A DNA stretch of 64,000 nt. It comes from Treponema sp. GTDB taxonomy: Bacteria > Spirochaetota > Spirochaetia > Treponematales > Breznakiellaceae. This document shows positions 29,111 to 37,416 of the stretch, piece after piece (position 1 is the stretch's first letter; the number at the start of each line of letters is the position of its first letter). The stretch spans positions 1-64,000 of the forward strand of contig WRLF01000004.1 in NCBI GenBank assembly GCA_009777735.1, read 5' to 3'. Made by a program: the position numbers and the translations under genes. The notes beneath the pieces are model-generated. The model was not told where the DNA came from. It was given only the letters and a program-made list of their open reading frames with translations, and made no database searches.

Positions 29111-29222
29111 GGAAAATATCTCACACAAAGGCACAAAGATCACAGAGAACACAAACAACAACACTTTTCCTTCTTCATTTTTCTTATCTCCGTACCTCTG
29201 TGACTCCGTGTCTCTGTGTGAA
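29111..29222. repeat. Imperfect inverted repeat element (CACAGAG type)
   Basis: The 130-nt gap between the omega-like gene and miaA holds CACACAAAGGCACAAAGATC and, about 60 nt on, its imperfect complement CTCTGTGACTCCGTGTCTCT. The arms are made of loosely periodic CACAGAG/CTCTGTG units. It resembles dispersed non-coding repeats found in many bacteria. RNA from either strand could fold into a long stem. Confidence 0.6.
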
Positions 29223-29240
29223 CAATTCGGAAAATTGTGT

Positions 29241-29438
29241 TTATTCCAGTTCCAGGCGGAATTCGACTTCCTTAGAAAAAATCTGATTTGCCGCAAGGGT
29301 AACCATTTTGCCGTCAAAATCATCCTTCTCATCTTTTTCCATCAGCATGGTTAGCTGGTAAGACCGGCGGGAAGCGGCAGCGGTAATCTCGTATACATTT
29401 TCCTTGTATTCGATCAGTTCTTTTAAGGGAAAATTCAT
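29241..29438 (-). CDS. rpoZ: RNA polymerase omega-like subunit
   Basis: 65-aa protein starting at ATG 29438 (GGAGAGG upstream; the track start is 15 nt earlier). The pattern FPLKELIEYKENVYEITAAASRRSYQL and the C-terminal VTLAANQIFSKEVEFRLE fit a short spirochaetal omega-type protein, in which the N-terminal helix and RR-rich helix contact beta-prime. Omega proteins are small and divergent, so this is a probable rather than certain call. It is 14 nt downstream of rpmE in the rho-rpmE run. Confidence 0.6.
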   Translation of the reverse strand: MNFPLKELIEYKENVYEITAAASRRSYQLTMLMEKDEKDDFDGKMVTLAANQIFSKEVEFRLELE

Positions 29439-29452
29439 GGAACCTCTCCACA

Positions 29453-29656
29453 TTACTCTTTGATATTATATTTTTTCCTGAATCGCTCTATACGTCCGGC
29501 AGTGTCAACAAGTTTCTGTTTGCCGGTAAAAAAAGGATGGCAGGAAGAGCAAATTTCTGTTTTAATATCCTTAATCGTTGAACGGGTTTCAATGACATTC
29601 CCGCAGGCGCAGGAAATACTGGTCATCTCGTACTTGGGGTGTATCTTTTCTTTCAT
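29453..29656 (-). CDS. rpmE: 50S ribosomal protein L31
   Basis: 67 aa, full length. Zinc-binding form: cysteines in CACGN and [24 protein letters not shown]. The HPFFTGKQ and RIERFRKKY segments are diagnostic. GAGAGG supports the ATG at 29656. It follows rho by 9 nt, an arrangement also found, as I recall, in Treponema pallidum. Confidence 0.96.
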   Translation of the reverse strand: MKEKIHPKYEMTSISCACGNVIETRSTIKDIKTEICSSCHPFFTGKQKLVDTAGRIERFRKKYNIKE

Positions 29657-29665
29657 GTATTCCTC

Positions 29666-31309
29666 TCAATCGACCCCTGCGGCGCCGGTATTCATGGCAC
29701 GCAGGAATGCTTCATTATTCTTGCTTTTCTTCATTCTGTCAACCAGTAGTTCAATTATTTCCACATCGTCCATGGGGTGTATAACCTTGCGGAGTACCCA
29801 AATTTTTTGCAGTTCTTCCTCGTTAAGAAGCAATTCTTCCTTGCGGGTACCGGATTTTTTGATATTGATGGCGGGAAAGAGCCTGCGGTCGGAAATGCGC
29901 CGGTCAAGGTTGATTTCCATATTGCCCGTTCCCTTAAATTCTTCGAATATTACCTCATCCATGCGGCTGCCGGTTTCGATAAGGGCGGTTGAAATAATGG
30001 TAAGGCTGCCCCCTTCTTCGATATTTCGCGCCGCTCCGAAGAACCGTTTTGGTTTGTACAGGGCATTGGAATCAACACCGCCGGAAAGAATTTTTCCCGA
30101 TGCCTGAACGGTCTGGTTATAGGCGCGTGCCAGCCTGGTGATTGAATCCAGCAGAATAACCACATCTTTTTTGTGTTCCACAAGGCGCTTCGCCTTTTCC
30201 AGTACCATCTCGGTAACCTGGACATGGCGGGTAGCCTGCTCGTCAAAAGTTGAAGAAATAACTTCGGCTTTTACCGTTCGTTCCATGTCGGTAACTTCTT
30301 CGGGGCGTTCATCGATGAGCAGGACGATAAGGTACACTTCCGGGTGATTCCTCGTGATGGCATTGGCGATTTTCTGCATCATGATCGTCTTGCCGGTACG
30401 GGGAGGCGCGACTATTAACGCACGCTGCCCCTTGCCGATGGGACAGAACAGGTTGATGATTCGCTCACTGATAGACTCGGTAGTGGTTTCCAGATCAAGT
30501 TTTCGTTTGGGGTAGAAAGGGGTAAGGTTGTCAAACGGAATACGGCTTTGCGCTACGGCAGGATCATCGTAATTAACGGTCTCGACCCGCAGCATGGCAA
30601 AGAAACGTTCCCCTTCTTTTGGACTGCGAATTTGACCGTAAACAGTGTCCCCGGTTTTTAAGGCAAACAGCCGAATCTGGCTGGGGCTGATGTAAATATC
30701 ATCGGGCCCCGGCAGGTAGGAGTTCTGGGGGCTGCGCAGGAAACCATAGTTATCGGGCAGTATTTCCAGGGAACCGTACGCATAAATGATTCCGCCGCGT
30801 TCCGTATGGGCTTTAAGGATCGCAAAGACAACCTCTTGCTTTTTCATGACAACCATGTCGTCATGGGAGATATTATAACAAGCAGCCAGTTCACGTAAAT
30901 CAATCATATTCAGCCGGATAAGCTCATTGATGGTGAGCCGGGGTTTACCGTTATCCTGATCGAGCCGAGGTTCGGGTTTGCCGTACAGGTCCGGCACGGA
31001 CGGCAGTCTGGGAAAAGAGAAAAAAGCCTGTTCAACTACCGGTTGTTCCCGTGACGGCGAATCCTCTCCCGGTCGGCTGTCGGTAATATCTACCCCATTA
31101 CCGGAGTGCGTATAAGCGCTCCGGGTTACTGCCGGGTGGTTTTCTGAGGTAGATACCGGTTTTCTTGCCCTGGCACGTACTACTACGCGGGCTGTTTTTT
31201 CCCCGTTTTCCGCCGAATCGGTATCAGTCTCAGTATCTACATCAATACTTTGCACCGGGATTTCACTTTCCGTTACTTTGGGCTTTCTACCCCTTTTTAC
31301 AACTGCCAT
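29666..31309 (-). CDS. rho: Transcription termination factor Rho
   Basis: About 547 aa hexameric RNA helicase. A low-complexity N-terminal extension (about 1-105, rich in R/K/T/E) precedes the RNA-binding Rho-N and cold-shock-like domains ([38 protein letters not shown]), then the ATPase: Walker [15 protein letters not shown], Walker [17 protein letters not shown], and Q/R loops ([21 protein letters not shown]). The extension makes it about 130 residues longer than E. coli Rho. ATG 31309 is preferred; AGGTGG lies upstream. The candidate promoter is about 125 nt upstream. Confidence 0.96.
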   Translation of the reverse strand: MAVVKRGRKPKVTESEIPVQSIDVDTETDTDSAENGEKTARVVVRARARKPVSTSENHPAVTRSAYTHSGNGVDITDSRPGEDSPSREQPVVEQAFFSFPRLPSVPDLYGKPEPRLDQDNGKPRLTINELIRLNMIDLRELAACYNISHDDMVVMKKQEVVFAILKAHTERGGIIYAYGSLEILPDNYGFLRSPQNSYLPGPDDIYISPSQIRLFALKTGDTVYGQIRSPKEGERFFAMLRVETVNYDDPAVAQSRIPFDNLTPFYPKRKLDLETTTESISERIINLFCPIGKGQRALIVAPPRTGKTIMMQKIANAITRNHPEVYLIVLLIDERPEEVTDMERTVKAEVISSTFDEQATRHVQVTEMVLEKAKRLVEHKKDVVILLDSITRLARAYNQTVQASGKILSGGVDSNALYKPKRFFGAARNIEEGGSLTIISTALIETGSRMDEVIFEEFKGTGNMEINLDRRISDRRLFPAINIKKSGTRKEELLLNEEELQKIWVLRKVIHPMDDVEIIELLVDRMKKSKNNEAFLRAMNTGAAGVD

Positions 31310-31433
31310 TGTTACTACCACCTGTTATTGCCATATTTTATGCTTAAGCGCAAAGGCAAGAAAATTGAATACTGTTTGCTGTTTCTAAATTAATAATGAG
31401 CATGGATTTTGACCAGGAACAAGTTATAGTATT

Positions 31434-31462
31434 ACACTAGTCAATCTGTTTCGATTTGTCAA
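31434..31462 (-). promoter_or_regulatory. Candidate rho promoter
   Basis: On the minus strand TTGACA (31462-31457), a 17-nt spacer and TAGTGT (31439-31434) lie upstream of rho. A leader of about 120 nt would follow, a length at which Rho autoregulation occurs in other bacteria. The -10 is weak. Confidence 0.4.
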
Positions 31463-31484
31463 GTATGCGGTAAAAAAATGTTTA

Positions 31485-31985
31485 TCAGGCAATTACAGTA
31501 ACCCTGTCCAGCAATTCCTCCAGCACTGCCGCTGCCGCCTGCATACGCACTTCGGCCCGTGTACCATGAAATAACAGTTTTTTTACTGTAACATCGTGGC
31601 TCACAGCGACTGCTATCCACACTGTGCCAACCGGAACGGGACTCCCGTCGCCATGAGGGCCTGCAAGCCCGGTAACTGCCGCCGCAACTGACACTCCGGC
31701 TGTTTCCAGCGCCCGCACAGCCATTGTGCCTGCCGTTTCCCTGCTTACAAGCCCGTACTGTTCAAGAAAAGCCGGGTCTATGCCAAGCATTGTACATTTT
31801 GCCTGCGGTGAATAACACACAAAAGACCCCCAGAAAACTGCGGAAGCCCCGCTTACCCGCGCAATAAAATCCGAAACAAGTCCTGCTGTACATGACTCGG
31901 CAACGGCAAGTGTATGGTGTGTTTCTGACAGAATTTTTACAAGTTTGAGAGCTGTTTGTTCCGCATGCGCCTCCAGGCTGTCCAT
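31485..31985 (-). CDS. pncC: Nicotinamide-nucleotide amidase (CinA C-terminal type)
   Basis: About 166 aa, the single-domain form of CinA. It hydrolyses NMN to nicotinate mononucleotide in the pyridine-nucleotide salvage cycle. Signature: VAESCTAGLVSDFIARVSGAS with the catalytic Ser, YSPQAKCTMLGI, VTGLAGPHGDGSPVPVGTVWIA. ATG 31985 is preferred over a TTG two codons earlier. It follows the bactofilin gene by 15 nt. The N-terminal molybdopterin-binding-like domain of full CinA is absent. Confidence 0.92.
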   Translation of the reverse strand: MDSLEAHAEQTALKLVKILSETHHTLAVAESCTAGLVSDFIARVSGASAVFWGSFVCYSPQAKCTMLGIDPAFLEQYGLVSRETAGTMAVRALETAGVSVAAAVTGLAGPHGDGSPVPVGTVWIAVAVSHDVTVKKLLFHGTRAEVRMQAAAAVLEELLDRVTVIA

Positions 31986-32000
31986 GTCCAACCCGGAGTG

Positions 32001-32480
32001 TTATGCGCCGGTTTTTGCCGCAGAACTGCGCGGTGCATCAACGGGGCGCTGTTCTTTTCCGGTACGTATCAATTCGGCTTTTATTTCCTCCGAAGGCCGT
32101 GAAAATATTTCAACTTCCTTGTCTACATTTGACATGCTGCATTGACCTTCAAACAAAACACCGTCGGCAATACGAATCCGCACGGCGGTCACATCACCTT
32201 TTACTGCGGCCCCGGTCATCATGTCCACCTTGTCAAGGGCGTGAACATTACCGGTCACTGTTCCGTAAACGGTAAGCGAATTTACATTAATATAATCGGC
32301 ATTCACCTCGGCATCTTTGTCAACTATCAGCGTTCCCGCTGCCTCAATGGTTCCATTGAATTTTCCCCGGACACGCACTGTTTCATTGAACTTCAAAAGC
32401 CCCTGAAAACCGGTTTCCCTGCCAAGAGTCACTACCGATGATTCTTTCCTTTTATCATTTGAGTTTATCATGGTTTTCAT
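32001..32480 (-). CDS. Bactofilin
   Basis: 159 aa with a central DUF583 beta-helix (about 20-115): GLLKFNETVRVRGKFNGTIEAAGTLIV, then short repeats such as GTVTGNVHALDKVDMMTGAAVKGDV. Disordered charged tails flank it. Bactofilins polymerise without nucleotide and organise cell shape or envelope sites; in other helical bacteria they affect curvature. The start overlaps the stop of the upstream response-regulator gene (TAATG), so the two are coupled. Confidence 0.92.
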   Translation of the reverse strand: MKTMINSNDKRKESSVVTLGRETGFQGLLKFNETVRVRGKFNGTIEAAGTLIVDKDAEVNADYINVNSLTVYGTVTGNVHALDKVDMMTGAAVKGDVTAVRIRIADGVLFEGQCSMSNVDKEVEIFSRPSEEIKAELIRTGKEQRPVDAPRSSAAKTGA

Positions 32481-33184
32481 TATTCCTGATTAATGGATTT
32501 TCGTAATTGGGATTCAAGAGTCGAAAGCCCTATTTCGTTCTTTTTTAAGGCTTCCCATTCAAGGATTGTTTTTTCAATGCGGGCATCCAGTTCCGCGACC
32601 TGCCTGCGCACATTTTGGGTTTTTTCCTGTACTTTTTTTATCAAGTCTGCCGCCTGGGCGTTTTTTTCGCTGTCCTGAATCGCCGAGATAGCCGTATCCA
32701 GTTCATCCATACTATTGGCAAAATCGGAAAGGTTCTGTTTAAAATCGCGGCTTAATTCTTCGGCAAGGCTCAGGCGGGATTCCCTGACGGCAATCTGGGA
32801 AAACAATTCCCTGTTCCGCAGTACTGCCCTGATGCGTGCCAGTACCTCGGAAAAATTAAACGGCTTTGTGATATAATCATCTATACCCAGTTCAAAACCG
32901 GCGATTTTATCCTTTACATCATCAAGGGCAGAAAACATAATGATGGGAATATCCTGAAATTGCGGATCTTTTTTAAGGTTTTTTGTTAGTTCCCAACCGG
33001 ACATTTTGGGCATTATATTATCAAGGAGAATGAGGTTCGGATGGAATTTCTTCAACTTGGCCAGTGCTTCCAGCCCGTCATCTGCCTGCTCTACCGTGAA
33101 ACCAAGCTTGGAAAGCATCAGGTTGAAAAACTCAAGGTTAACCGGATCGTCATCGACAATGAGAATTTTACTGGGAGTTTTCAT
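32480..33184 (-). CDS. Response regulator with a coiled-coil output
   Basis: 234 aa: an N-terminal receiver (about 5-125; LIVDDDPVN, phospho-Asp in LILLDNIMPKMSG, Lys in YITKPFNF), followed by a helical region of about 100 residues rich in E/Q/K with heptad-like spacing. No DNA-binding or enzymatic output domain is present, so it likely acts by protein interaction. It lies between lnt and bactofilin and overlaps the latter by one base, suggesting a role in envelope or cytoskeletal control. Confidence 0.9.
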   Translation of the reverse strand: MKTPSKILIVDDDPVNLEFFNLMLSKLGFTVEQADDGLEALAKLKKFHPNLILLDNIMPKMSGWELTKNLKKDPQFQDIPIIMFSALDDVKDKIAGFELGIDDYITKPFNFSEVLARIRAVLRNRELFSQIAVRESRLSLAEELSRDFKQNLSDFANSMDELDTAISAIQDSEKNAQAADLIKKVQEKTQNVRRQVAELDARIEKTILEWEALKKNEIGLSTLESQLRKSINQE

Positions 33185-33186
33185 AG

Positions 33187-34875
33187 TTACCTTCTTATTA
33201 CGGTTTTTCTAATTATATAAAATGCTCCGCCAATAATCAACAGGAGAATTGCCGCAAGGACAAAACATACCGCAGAAAAATCACCCCGGCGTGTATAAAC
33301 CGTTGTTTCCTTTACAATGGGTACCGCAACAGTCAGCCAGGCTTCGGTAAACGGCGGCGCCATGGCAATGATTTTTCCGTTGGGCGCTATTCCGCAGGTC
33401 TGCCCGGATGCGGTGGAACGAACCATGGAACGCCTGTTCTCCACTGCCCGGAACACCGCCATGGAAAGATGCTGATTCTGGGCGGACAAGCTTTCAGACC
33501 AGGCATCATTGGAAAGGTTGACAATCAGTTCCGCGCCGTTCTGCACAAACATGCGTGAAATGTAGCCGAACGTATCTTCAAAGCAGATTGGTGCGGAAAA
33601 GGTAAAACCGGGGCCGGAATCTGTTCGTTCCAGGGAAAAAACAGTCGCTTCAGCGCCTTTTTCCCAAAAATGAGTATCGGCATTTACCAGGGCGCGGTGC
33701 AAACGGGGAAATTGCTTCCCGTAGGGAAAATGTTCGGTAAAGGGAACAAGGTGGAGTTTCCGGTATACGGCGGTATTGACACCATTTTCAAACAACATTG
33801 CTGCATTGTAATCAACACGGAAATCTTCACCGGGATTTGGGTTTATGGAGGGATCTTTACGGGCATCGTCATTGCCGATTAAAAATGGAATATCCTGCTC
33901 CGAAAGATATTCAAGCAGTTCACGTACCAGCAGCCAGGAAGCTTGATCGGTGCGATACGTTTGATGCCAGAAAATCCTCGGGACAAATGCCGTTTCCGGC
34001 CACACCACCAAATCCGGCAGAGGGTCTGCTGTGATGGCTTCGTCAGAAAGGCGTCTGAGCGTATTAAAGTTATTACGATACTGTTCAATCCCCCCTTTCC
34101 AGGGATCGGTGTTATGCTGGATAAGAGCAATGTTTGCATGCGGCGCAGCGGAATAATCGGAAGGAACAGCAAAACCGTACATCAGCGCAGCAATCAATGC
34201 CGCCCCCCATACGATGGCGCTGACTTTCTCCTTCAAAAAAAAAGAGCTTATTCCCGCCAGGATTTCACGTTTCCCTGTTCTCTGTTCCCTGTTCTCTGTT
34301 CTCTGATCACTTATGAACGCATACGCCAACCAGGCCGATGGGAAAACAACCAGTGCGGAAACGCCCCATACGCCGAATATATCTGCGATCTGGATGAGCG
34401 GAATAAATTGCCATTGTGAATAACCGGTTATTCCATAAGAATAGCCTAAAAAACCAAGGGTGCGCAGGTATTCGTAGGCAAGCCAGATAAGCCATTGAAC
34501 AATGTAACCCCGCCGGGGAAAAAAAACGACGGCAAGTTTAAGCAGGAAAAAAAGCGCCGCCATGTAGACAAGATAAATACTGCTGACAATTATCCCGGCA
34601 AGAGGATGGAAGGCGGTTAGCCAGTAATTAAAAAGCCCATAAGCAGAAAAACCATACACTGCTCCCCAGAAAAGAGATGCGCCGAAGCCGACTCTTTGCA
34701 GCAATACAAATATGGGGATATAGGCAAACCATGATAAAAACGGCAGGCCGTTTTCAATGAGCGGGTTGGGAAAAATGGCGGAAAACAACAAGACGGCAAG
34801 GCCGGTTAATCCCAGGTTGAGAAATATGTTACGCACCAGAACGCCCGCTTCATCAGGGCTGAACTGCTTTTTCAT
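33187..34875 (-). CDS. lnt: Apolipoprotein N-acyltransferase
   Basis: About 562 aa inner-membrane enzyme that adds the third acyl chain to lipoproteins. The N-terminus holds about six helices; the nitrilase-like domain follows with the catalytic Glu in VVWPETAF, Lys in VYRKLHLVPFTEHFPYG and Cys in APICFEDTFG. A five-copy heptanucleotide repeat (34271-34305) encodes a hydrophilic insertion QRTENREQRTGKRE before the last N-terminal helix. It is in frame at five copies. The start overlaps the HU stop by 23 nt. The large number of lipoproteins in the window makes this enzyme central. Confidence 0.94.
   Translation of the reverse strand: MKKQFSPDEAGVLVRNIFLNLGLTGLAVLLFSAIFPNPLIENGLPFLSWFAYIPIFVLLQRVGFGASLFWGAVYGFSAYGLFNYWLTAFHPLAGIIVSSIYLVYMAALFFLLKLAVVFFPRRGYIVQWLIWLAYEYLRTLGFLGYSYGITGYSQWQFIPLIQIADIFGVWGVSALVVFPSAWLAYAFISDQRTENREQRTGKREILAGISSFFLKEKVSAIVWGAALIAALMYGFAVPSDYSAAPHANIALIQHNTDPWKGGIEQYRNNFNTLRRLSDEAITADPLPDLVVWPETAFVPRIFWHQTYRTDQASWLLVRELLEYLSEQDIPFLIGNDDARKDPSINPNPGEDFRVDYNAAMLFENGVNTAVYRKLHLVPFTEHFPYGKQFPRLHRALVNADTHFWEKGAEATVFSLERTDSGPGFTFSAPICFEDTFGYISRMFVQNGAELIVNLSNDAWSESLSAQNQHLSMAVFRAVENRRSMVRSTASGQTCGIAPNGKIIAMAPPFTEAWLTVAVPIVKETTVYTRRGDFSAVCFVLAAILLLIIGGAFYIIRKTVIRR
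34271..34305. repeat. Heptanucleotide tandem repeat in lnt
   Basis: Five consecutive 7-mers on the plus strand: TTCCCTG, TTCTCTG, TTCCCTG, TTCTCTG, TTCTCTG. They lie inside the lnt coding sequence. Since 7 is not a multiple of 3, gain or loss of one unit would shift the frame. Confidence 0.9.
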
Positions 34876-35167
34876 CGGTGATGTTCCAGGCATCCTGTTT
34901 CAGTTCGCGCCCGGGCCGAAAGGACACAACACCATGAGAACGAATTGAGATTGTTTGTCCTGTTCTTGGATTGCGGGCTTTTGGCCGCGCTTTTCGTATT
35001 TTTACTTCAAAAGTGCCAAAACCCCGCAGTTCAATGATATTGCGTTGCATTAAAGCGGCTTTTACTTCGCCGATAAAAAGGTCTATTGTTGTGCGAATTT
35101 CCCTGCGGCTCATGCCGGTTTTTTCATACAGAGCGTCTATAAAATCTGCTTTTGTGTATTTTGGCAT
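34853..35167 (-). CDS. HU-family DNA-binding protein
   Basis: About 104 aa, starting at ATG 35167. Histone-like nucleoid protein: KADFIDALYEKTGMSRREIRTTIDLFIGEVKAAL, RNIIELRGFGTFEVKIRKARPKARNPRTGQTI and the FRPGRELK end of the DNA-binding arm. A 10-residue tail (QDAWNITDEKAVQP) is longer than usual. The track adds 21 false N-terminal residues. It follows rpsT by 4 nt and overlaps lnt, an order that, as I recall, matches T. pallidum rpsT-HU-lnt. Confidence 0.93.
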   Translation of the reverse strand: MPKYTKADFIDALYEKTGMSRREIRTTIDLFIGEVKAALMQRNIIELRGFGTFEVKIRKARPKARNPRTGQTISIRSHGVVSFRPGRELKQDAWNITDEKAVQP

Positions 35168-35171
35168 AATG

Positions 35172-35438
35172 CTATGCAAGCATGGTATTATAAAACCGCT
35201 GCATCCTGGATTTTTTCCGGGCAGCGGCATTTTTTTTAATTATGCCTTTTCCCGCCGCGGTGTCAATTTTTTTTACCATTTCTCTTAAGGCGGATTCAGA
35301 CTCAGGATCTTTTTTTTGCGCCAGTGCAACAAATTTTTTAACACTGGTACGGACAGCGCTCTTGGCTGCCTTGTTGCGCATTCTCCTTTCTTCACTCTGC
35401 CGGTGGCGTTTTTCCGCTGAACTTTTTTTCTTAGCCAA
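35172..35438 (-). CDS. rpsT: 30S ribosomal protein S20
   Basis: 88 aa, normal length, very basic three-helix protein binding 16S rRNA. Signature: KKKSSAEKRHRQSEERRMRNKAAKSAVRTSVKKF and GIIKKNAAARKKSRMQRFYN. AGGTTACC-like ribosome-binding site upstream. It is 15 nt downstream of the small zinc-ribbon gene and is followed by HU. Confidence 0.96.
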   Translation of the reverse strand: MAKKKSSAEKRHRQSEERRMRNKAAKSAVRTSVKKFVALAQKKDPESESALREMVKKIDTAAGKGIIKKNAAARKKSRMQRFYNTMLA

Positions 35439-35453
35439 AGGTAACCTCTCTAT

Positions 35454-35624
35454 TTAGTTAAAATCCGACGGACGGCGTTCAAGCCGCTTGCATTTATCAC
35501 ACTCGGCAATATTTTTTACTTTGCCGCTCTCGAAAAGAGCTTTCATTTTAATTTCGCCCCCGCAGGAACAAAAAAACTTCTGTGACGCACTTGATGTACG
35601 GCTGTTCTTACTTGCCTGACCCAT
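35454..35624 (-). CDS. Small zinc-ribbon protein (below ORF-track length)
   Basis: A 56-aa frame not listed in the ORF track. It has AAGGAGAG at the correct distance from ATG 35624. Two cysteine pairs are visible: FFCSCGGEIKMK (C19, C21) and AECDKCKRLERR (C42, C45), spaced as in a zinc ribbon. The N-terminus is Ser/Thr/Lys-rich and the C-terminus basic, suggesting RNA or ribosome contact. It does not match L33, L36 or L32 as I know them. It lies 15 nt before rpsT on the same strand and is probably cotranscribed. Confidence 0.72.
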   Translation of the reverse strand: MGQASKNSRTSSASQKFFCSCGGEIKMKALFESGKVKNIAECDKCKRLERRPSDFN

Positions 35625-35685
35625 AGTTCTCTCCTTAATTCGTAAATGCTACCCTGAAACAGTAATAAATGTCAAGTTAACGGTC

Positions 35686-35982
35686 TCAATCGTGTCCCGG
35701 ATTTGAGCTGACTTTGAGTATGGCCTGCTCCACTGCTTTTTGCACACTGTCGGCATACGACTGTTCGTATTTTGCCTGAGCGGCGTATAACTGTCCCATA
35801 AGGGAAAAGCGATACAGCGGCGTTACCGAATTCAACGCCATTGCCGCCATATCAACCACACATTCATTACAACGGCAGATTTCCGTATCCAAAGCATTAA
35901 GCTGCTGCTCCAATTCCTGAATAACAAGATCTTCCGCCACATTTTTTAACATGTGAAAATCGTATTCTCTTTCAAAATCCAT
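35686..35982 (-). CDS. ComFB-like protein
   Basis: 98 aa. It matches the ComFB family: NVAEDLVIQELEQQL, then the cysteine motif ICRCNECVVDMAAMALN and a PLYRFS segment. ComFB sits in the competence operon of Bacillus and has recently been linked to cyclic-di-nucleotide binding in cyanobacteria; the function here is unknown. GGGGGA supports ATG 35982 and a good promoter lies upstream. It is a single gene between the dnaB operon and the zinc-ribbon/rpsT run. Confidence 0.82.
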   Translation of the reverse strand: MDFEREYDFHMLKNVAEDLVIQELEQQLNALDTEICRCNECVVDMAAMALNSVTPLYRFSLMGQLYAAQAKYEQSYADSVQKAVEQAILKVSSNPGHD

Positions 35983-36012
35983 AATAATCCCCCGCTTTGG
36001 TTTTATTCAATA

Positions 36013-36041
36013 ATTATACACCAATGGAAAAAAATATCCAA
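36013..36041 (-). promoter_or_regulatory. Promoter of the ComFB-like gene
   Basis: Minus-strand TTGGAT, 17-nt spacer, perfect TATAAT (36018-36013). It starts right after the dnaB stop codon, leaving a leader of about 25 nt containing a GGGGGA ribosome-binding site. Confidence 0.6.
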
Positions 36042-36057
36042 GGAGTCTGCAAAGTTC

Positions 36058-37416
36058 CTAATGTTCTTTTTCTTTAGGAATAAACCGTGTGTATTTTGCC
36101 TGCAGCATCAGTTCTATCACTCCAATCGGGCCGTTCCGCTGCTTGGCAATATGCAGTTCCGTCGGATATCCCTCGCTGTAGTCTTTGGGCAGCTCTTCTT
36201 CTCCTTTTTTTGCTTTTTTCGACGGTTTGTGCAGGAACATGACCAAATCCGCATCCTGTTCTATTGAGCCGGAATCCCGCAAGTTCGCAAGGGTCGGCGG
36301 CATTCCCAGCCCTGTCCGCTCCATTTCCCGGTTAAGCTGGCACAGAACAACGATGGGGATTTTTAATTCCCTGGCAAGCCCCTTGAGCGATCGTGAAATT
36401 TCAGAAATTTGCTCATGGCGGGGCAGCGAGTAATTGTCATGGCCGATAAGCCCCAGGTAATCAACAAAAATAATTTCGACCCCTTCTTTTGCACGGAGTT
36501 TGCGAGCCTGCGAACGAAGGTCCTGGTACTTCATATTCGGCACATCAATTATATATAACGGCATATCAACTATTTTTCCCAGCGCATCGCGTATTCCGAT
36601 GAAATCTTCGCGGGTAAGATAACCGCTTCTCAGTTTATTGCCGTCCACCTGCGCTTCACTGGAAACAAGGCGATTGCCAAGGGCAGTTAAAGGCATTTCC
36701 AGCGAAAAAAATGCGACAGGCTTGCGATCTTTATTGGCGATATGTGACGCCATATTCAGGGCGAGGGCGGTTTTTCCCACAGACGGACGGGCGCCAATAA
36801 CAATAAAATCCGAAGGCTGAAAACCGGTAGTCATCGCATCAAGTTTATCAAAGCCGGTGGATATTCCGGTCAGCGGCTGCTTTGTTTTATACACTTCCTC
36901 GATTTTATTAAATGTGGAGAGCAGCACATCTTTGATAAGATTATATGAAAAAGCCTGCCTTTCATCCCGCAGCATGTAGATGCTTTGTTCAATTTTGTCA
37001 AGAATTTCCGGAGTTTCACGGGACTCATCATAAGCGGCAACATTTATCTCCGAGGCAACACGCAGCAGCGCCCGCCGAAGTGAATGACTCATTACCGCCT
37101 GAACATAGTATTCGATATTCACGCTGGATGGTATTACCGATGTAAGAGATGAAACATAAGCGGCTCCTCCCGCCTCGTCAAGTTTTCCGCATTGCTTTAG
37201 TTCCTGGATAACGGTTTGAATATCGGGACGCAGGCTTTTTGCTTCAAGGTCACTGACAGCCTGGTAAATCCGCTGATGCGCCCTTGAGTAAAAGTCGGTC
37301 TCTTTAAGATGAAATTGTTTTGCTGTAACTATCGCATCGGCATCAAACAATAAACTGCCTAAAGCGGCGCGTTCAAGCTCGTCATCATGGGGAGGAGTAT
37401 CCCGTGTCTTTGCCAA
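36058..37416 (-). CDS. dnaB: Replicative DNA helicase DnaB
   Basis: 452 aa hexameric helicase. N-terminal primase-interacting domain (PPHDDELERAALGSLLFDADAI) and C-terminal RecA-like domain with Walker A GARPSVGKTALALN, Walker B VEIIFVDYLGLI and DLRDSGSIEQDADLV. No intein. The start is a TTG directly after the rplI stop codon (TAATTG), with only a weak purine-rich ribosome-binding site. It is the last gene of rpsF-ssb-rpsR-rplI-dnaB. Confidence 0.96.
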   Translation of the reverse strand: MAKTRDTPPHDDELERAALGSLLFDADAIVTAKQFHLKETDFYSRAHQRIYQAVSDLEAKSLRPDIQTVIQELKQCGKLDEAGGAAYVSSLTSVIPSSVNIEYYVQAVMSHSLRRALLRVASEINVAAYDESRETPEILDKIEQSIYMLRDERQAFSYNLIKDVLLSTFNKIEEVYKTKQPLTGISTGFDKLDAMTTGFQPSDFIVIGARPSVGKTALALNMASHIANKDRKPVAFFSLEMPLTALGNRLVSSEAQVDGNKLRSGYLTREDFIGIRDALGKIVDMPLYIIDVPNMKYQDLRSQARKLRAKEGVEIIFVDYLGLIGHDNYSLPRHEQISEISRSLKGLARELKIPIVVLCQLNREMERTGLGMPPTLANLRDSGSIEQDADLVMFLHKPSKKAKKGEEELPKDYSEGYPTELHIAKQRNGPIGVIELMLQAKYTRFIPKEKEH

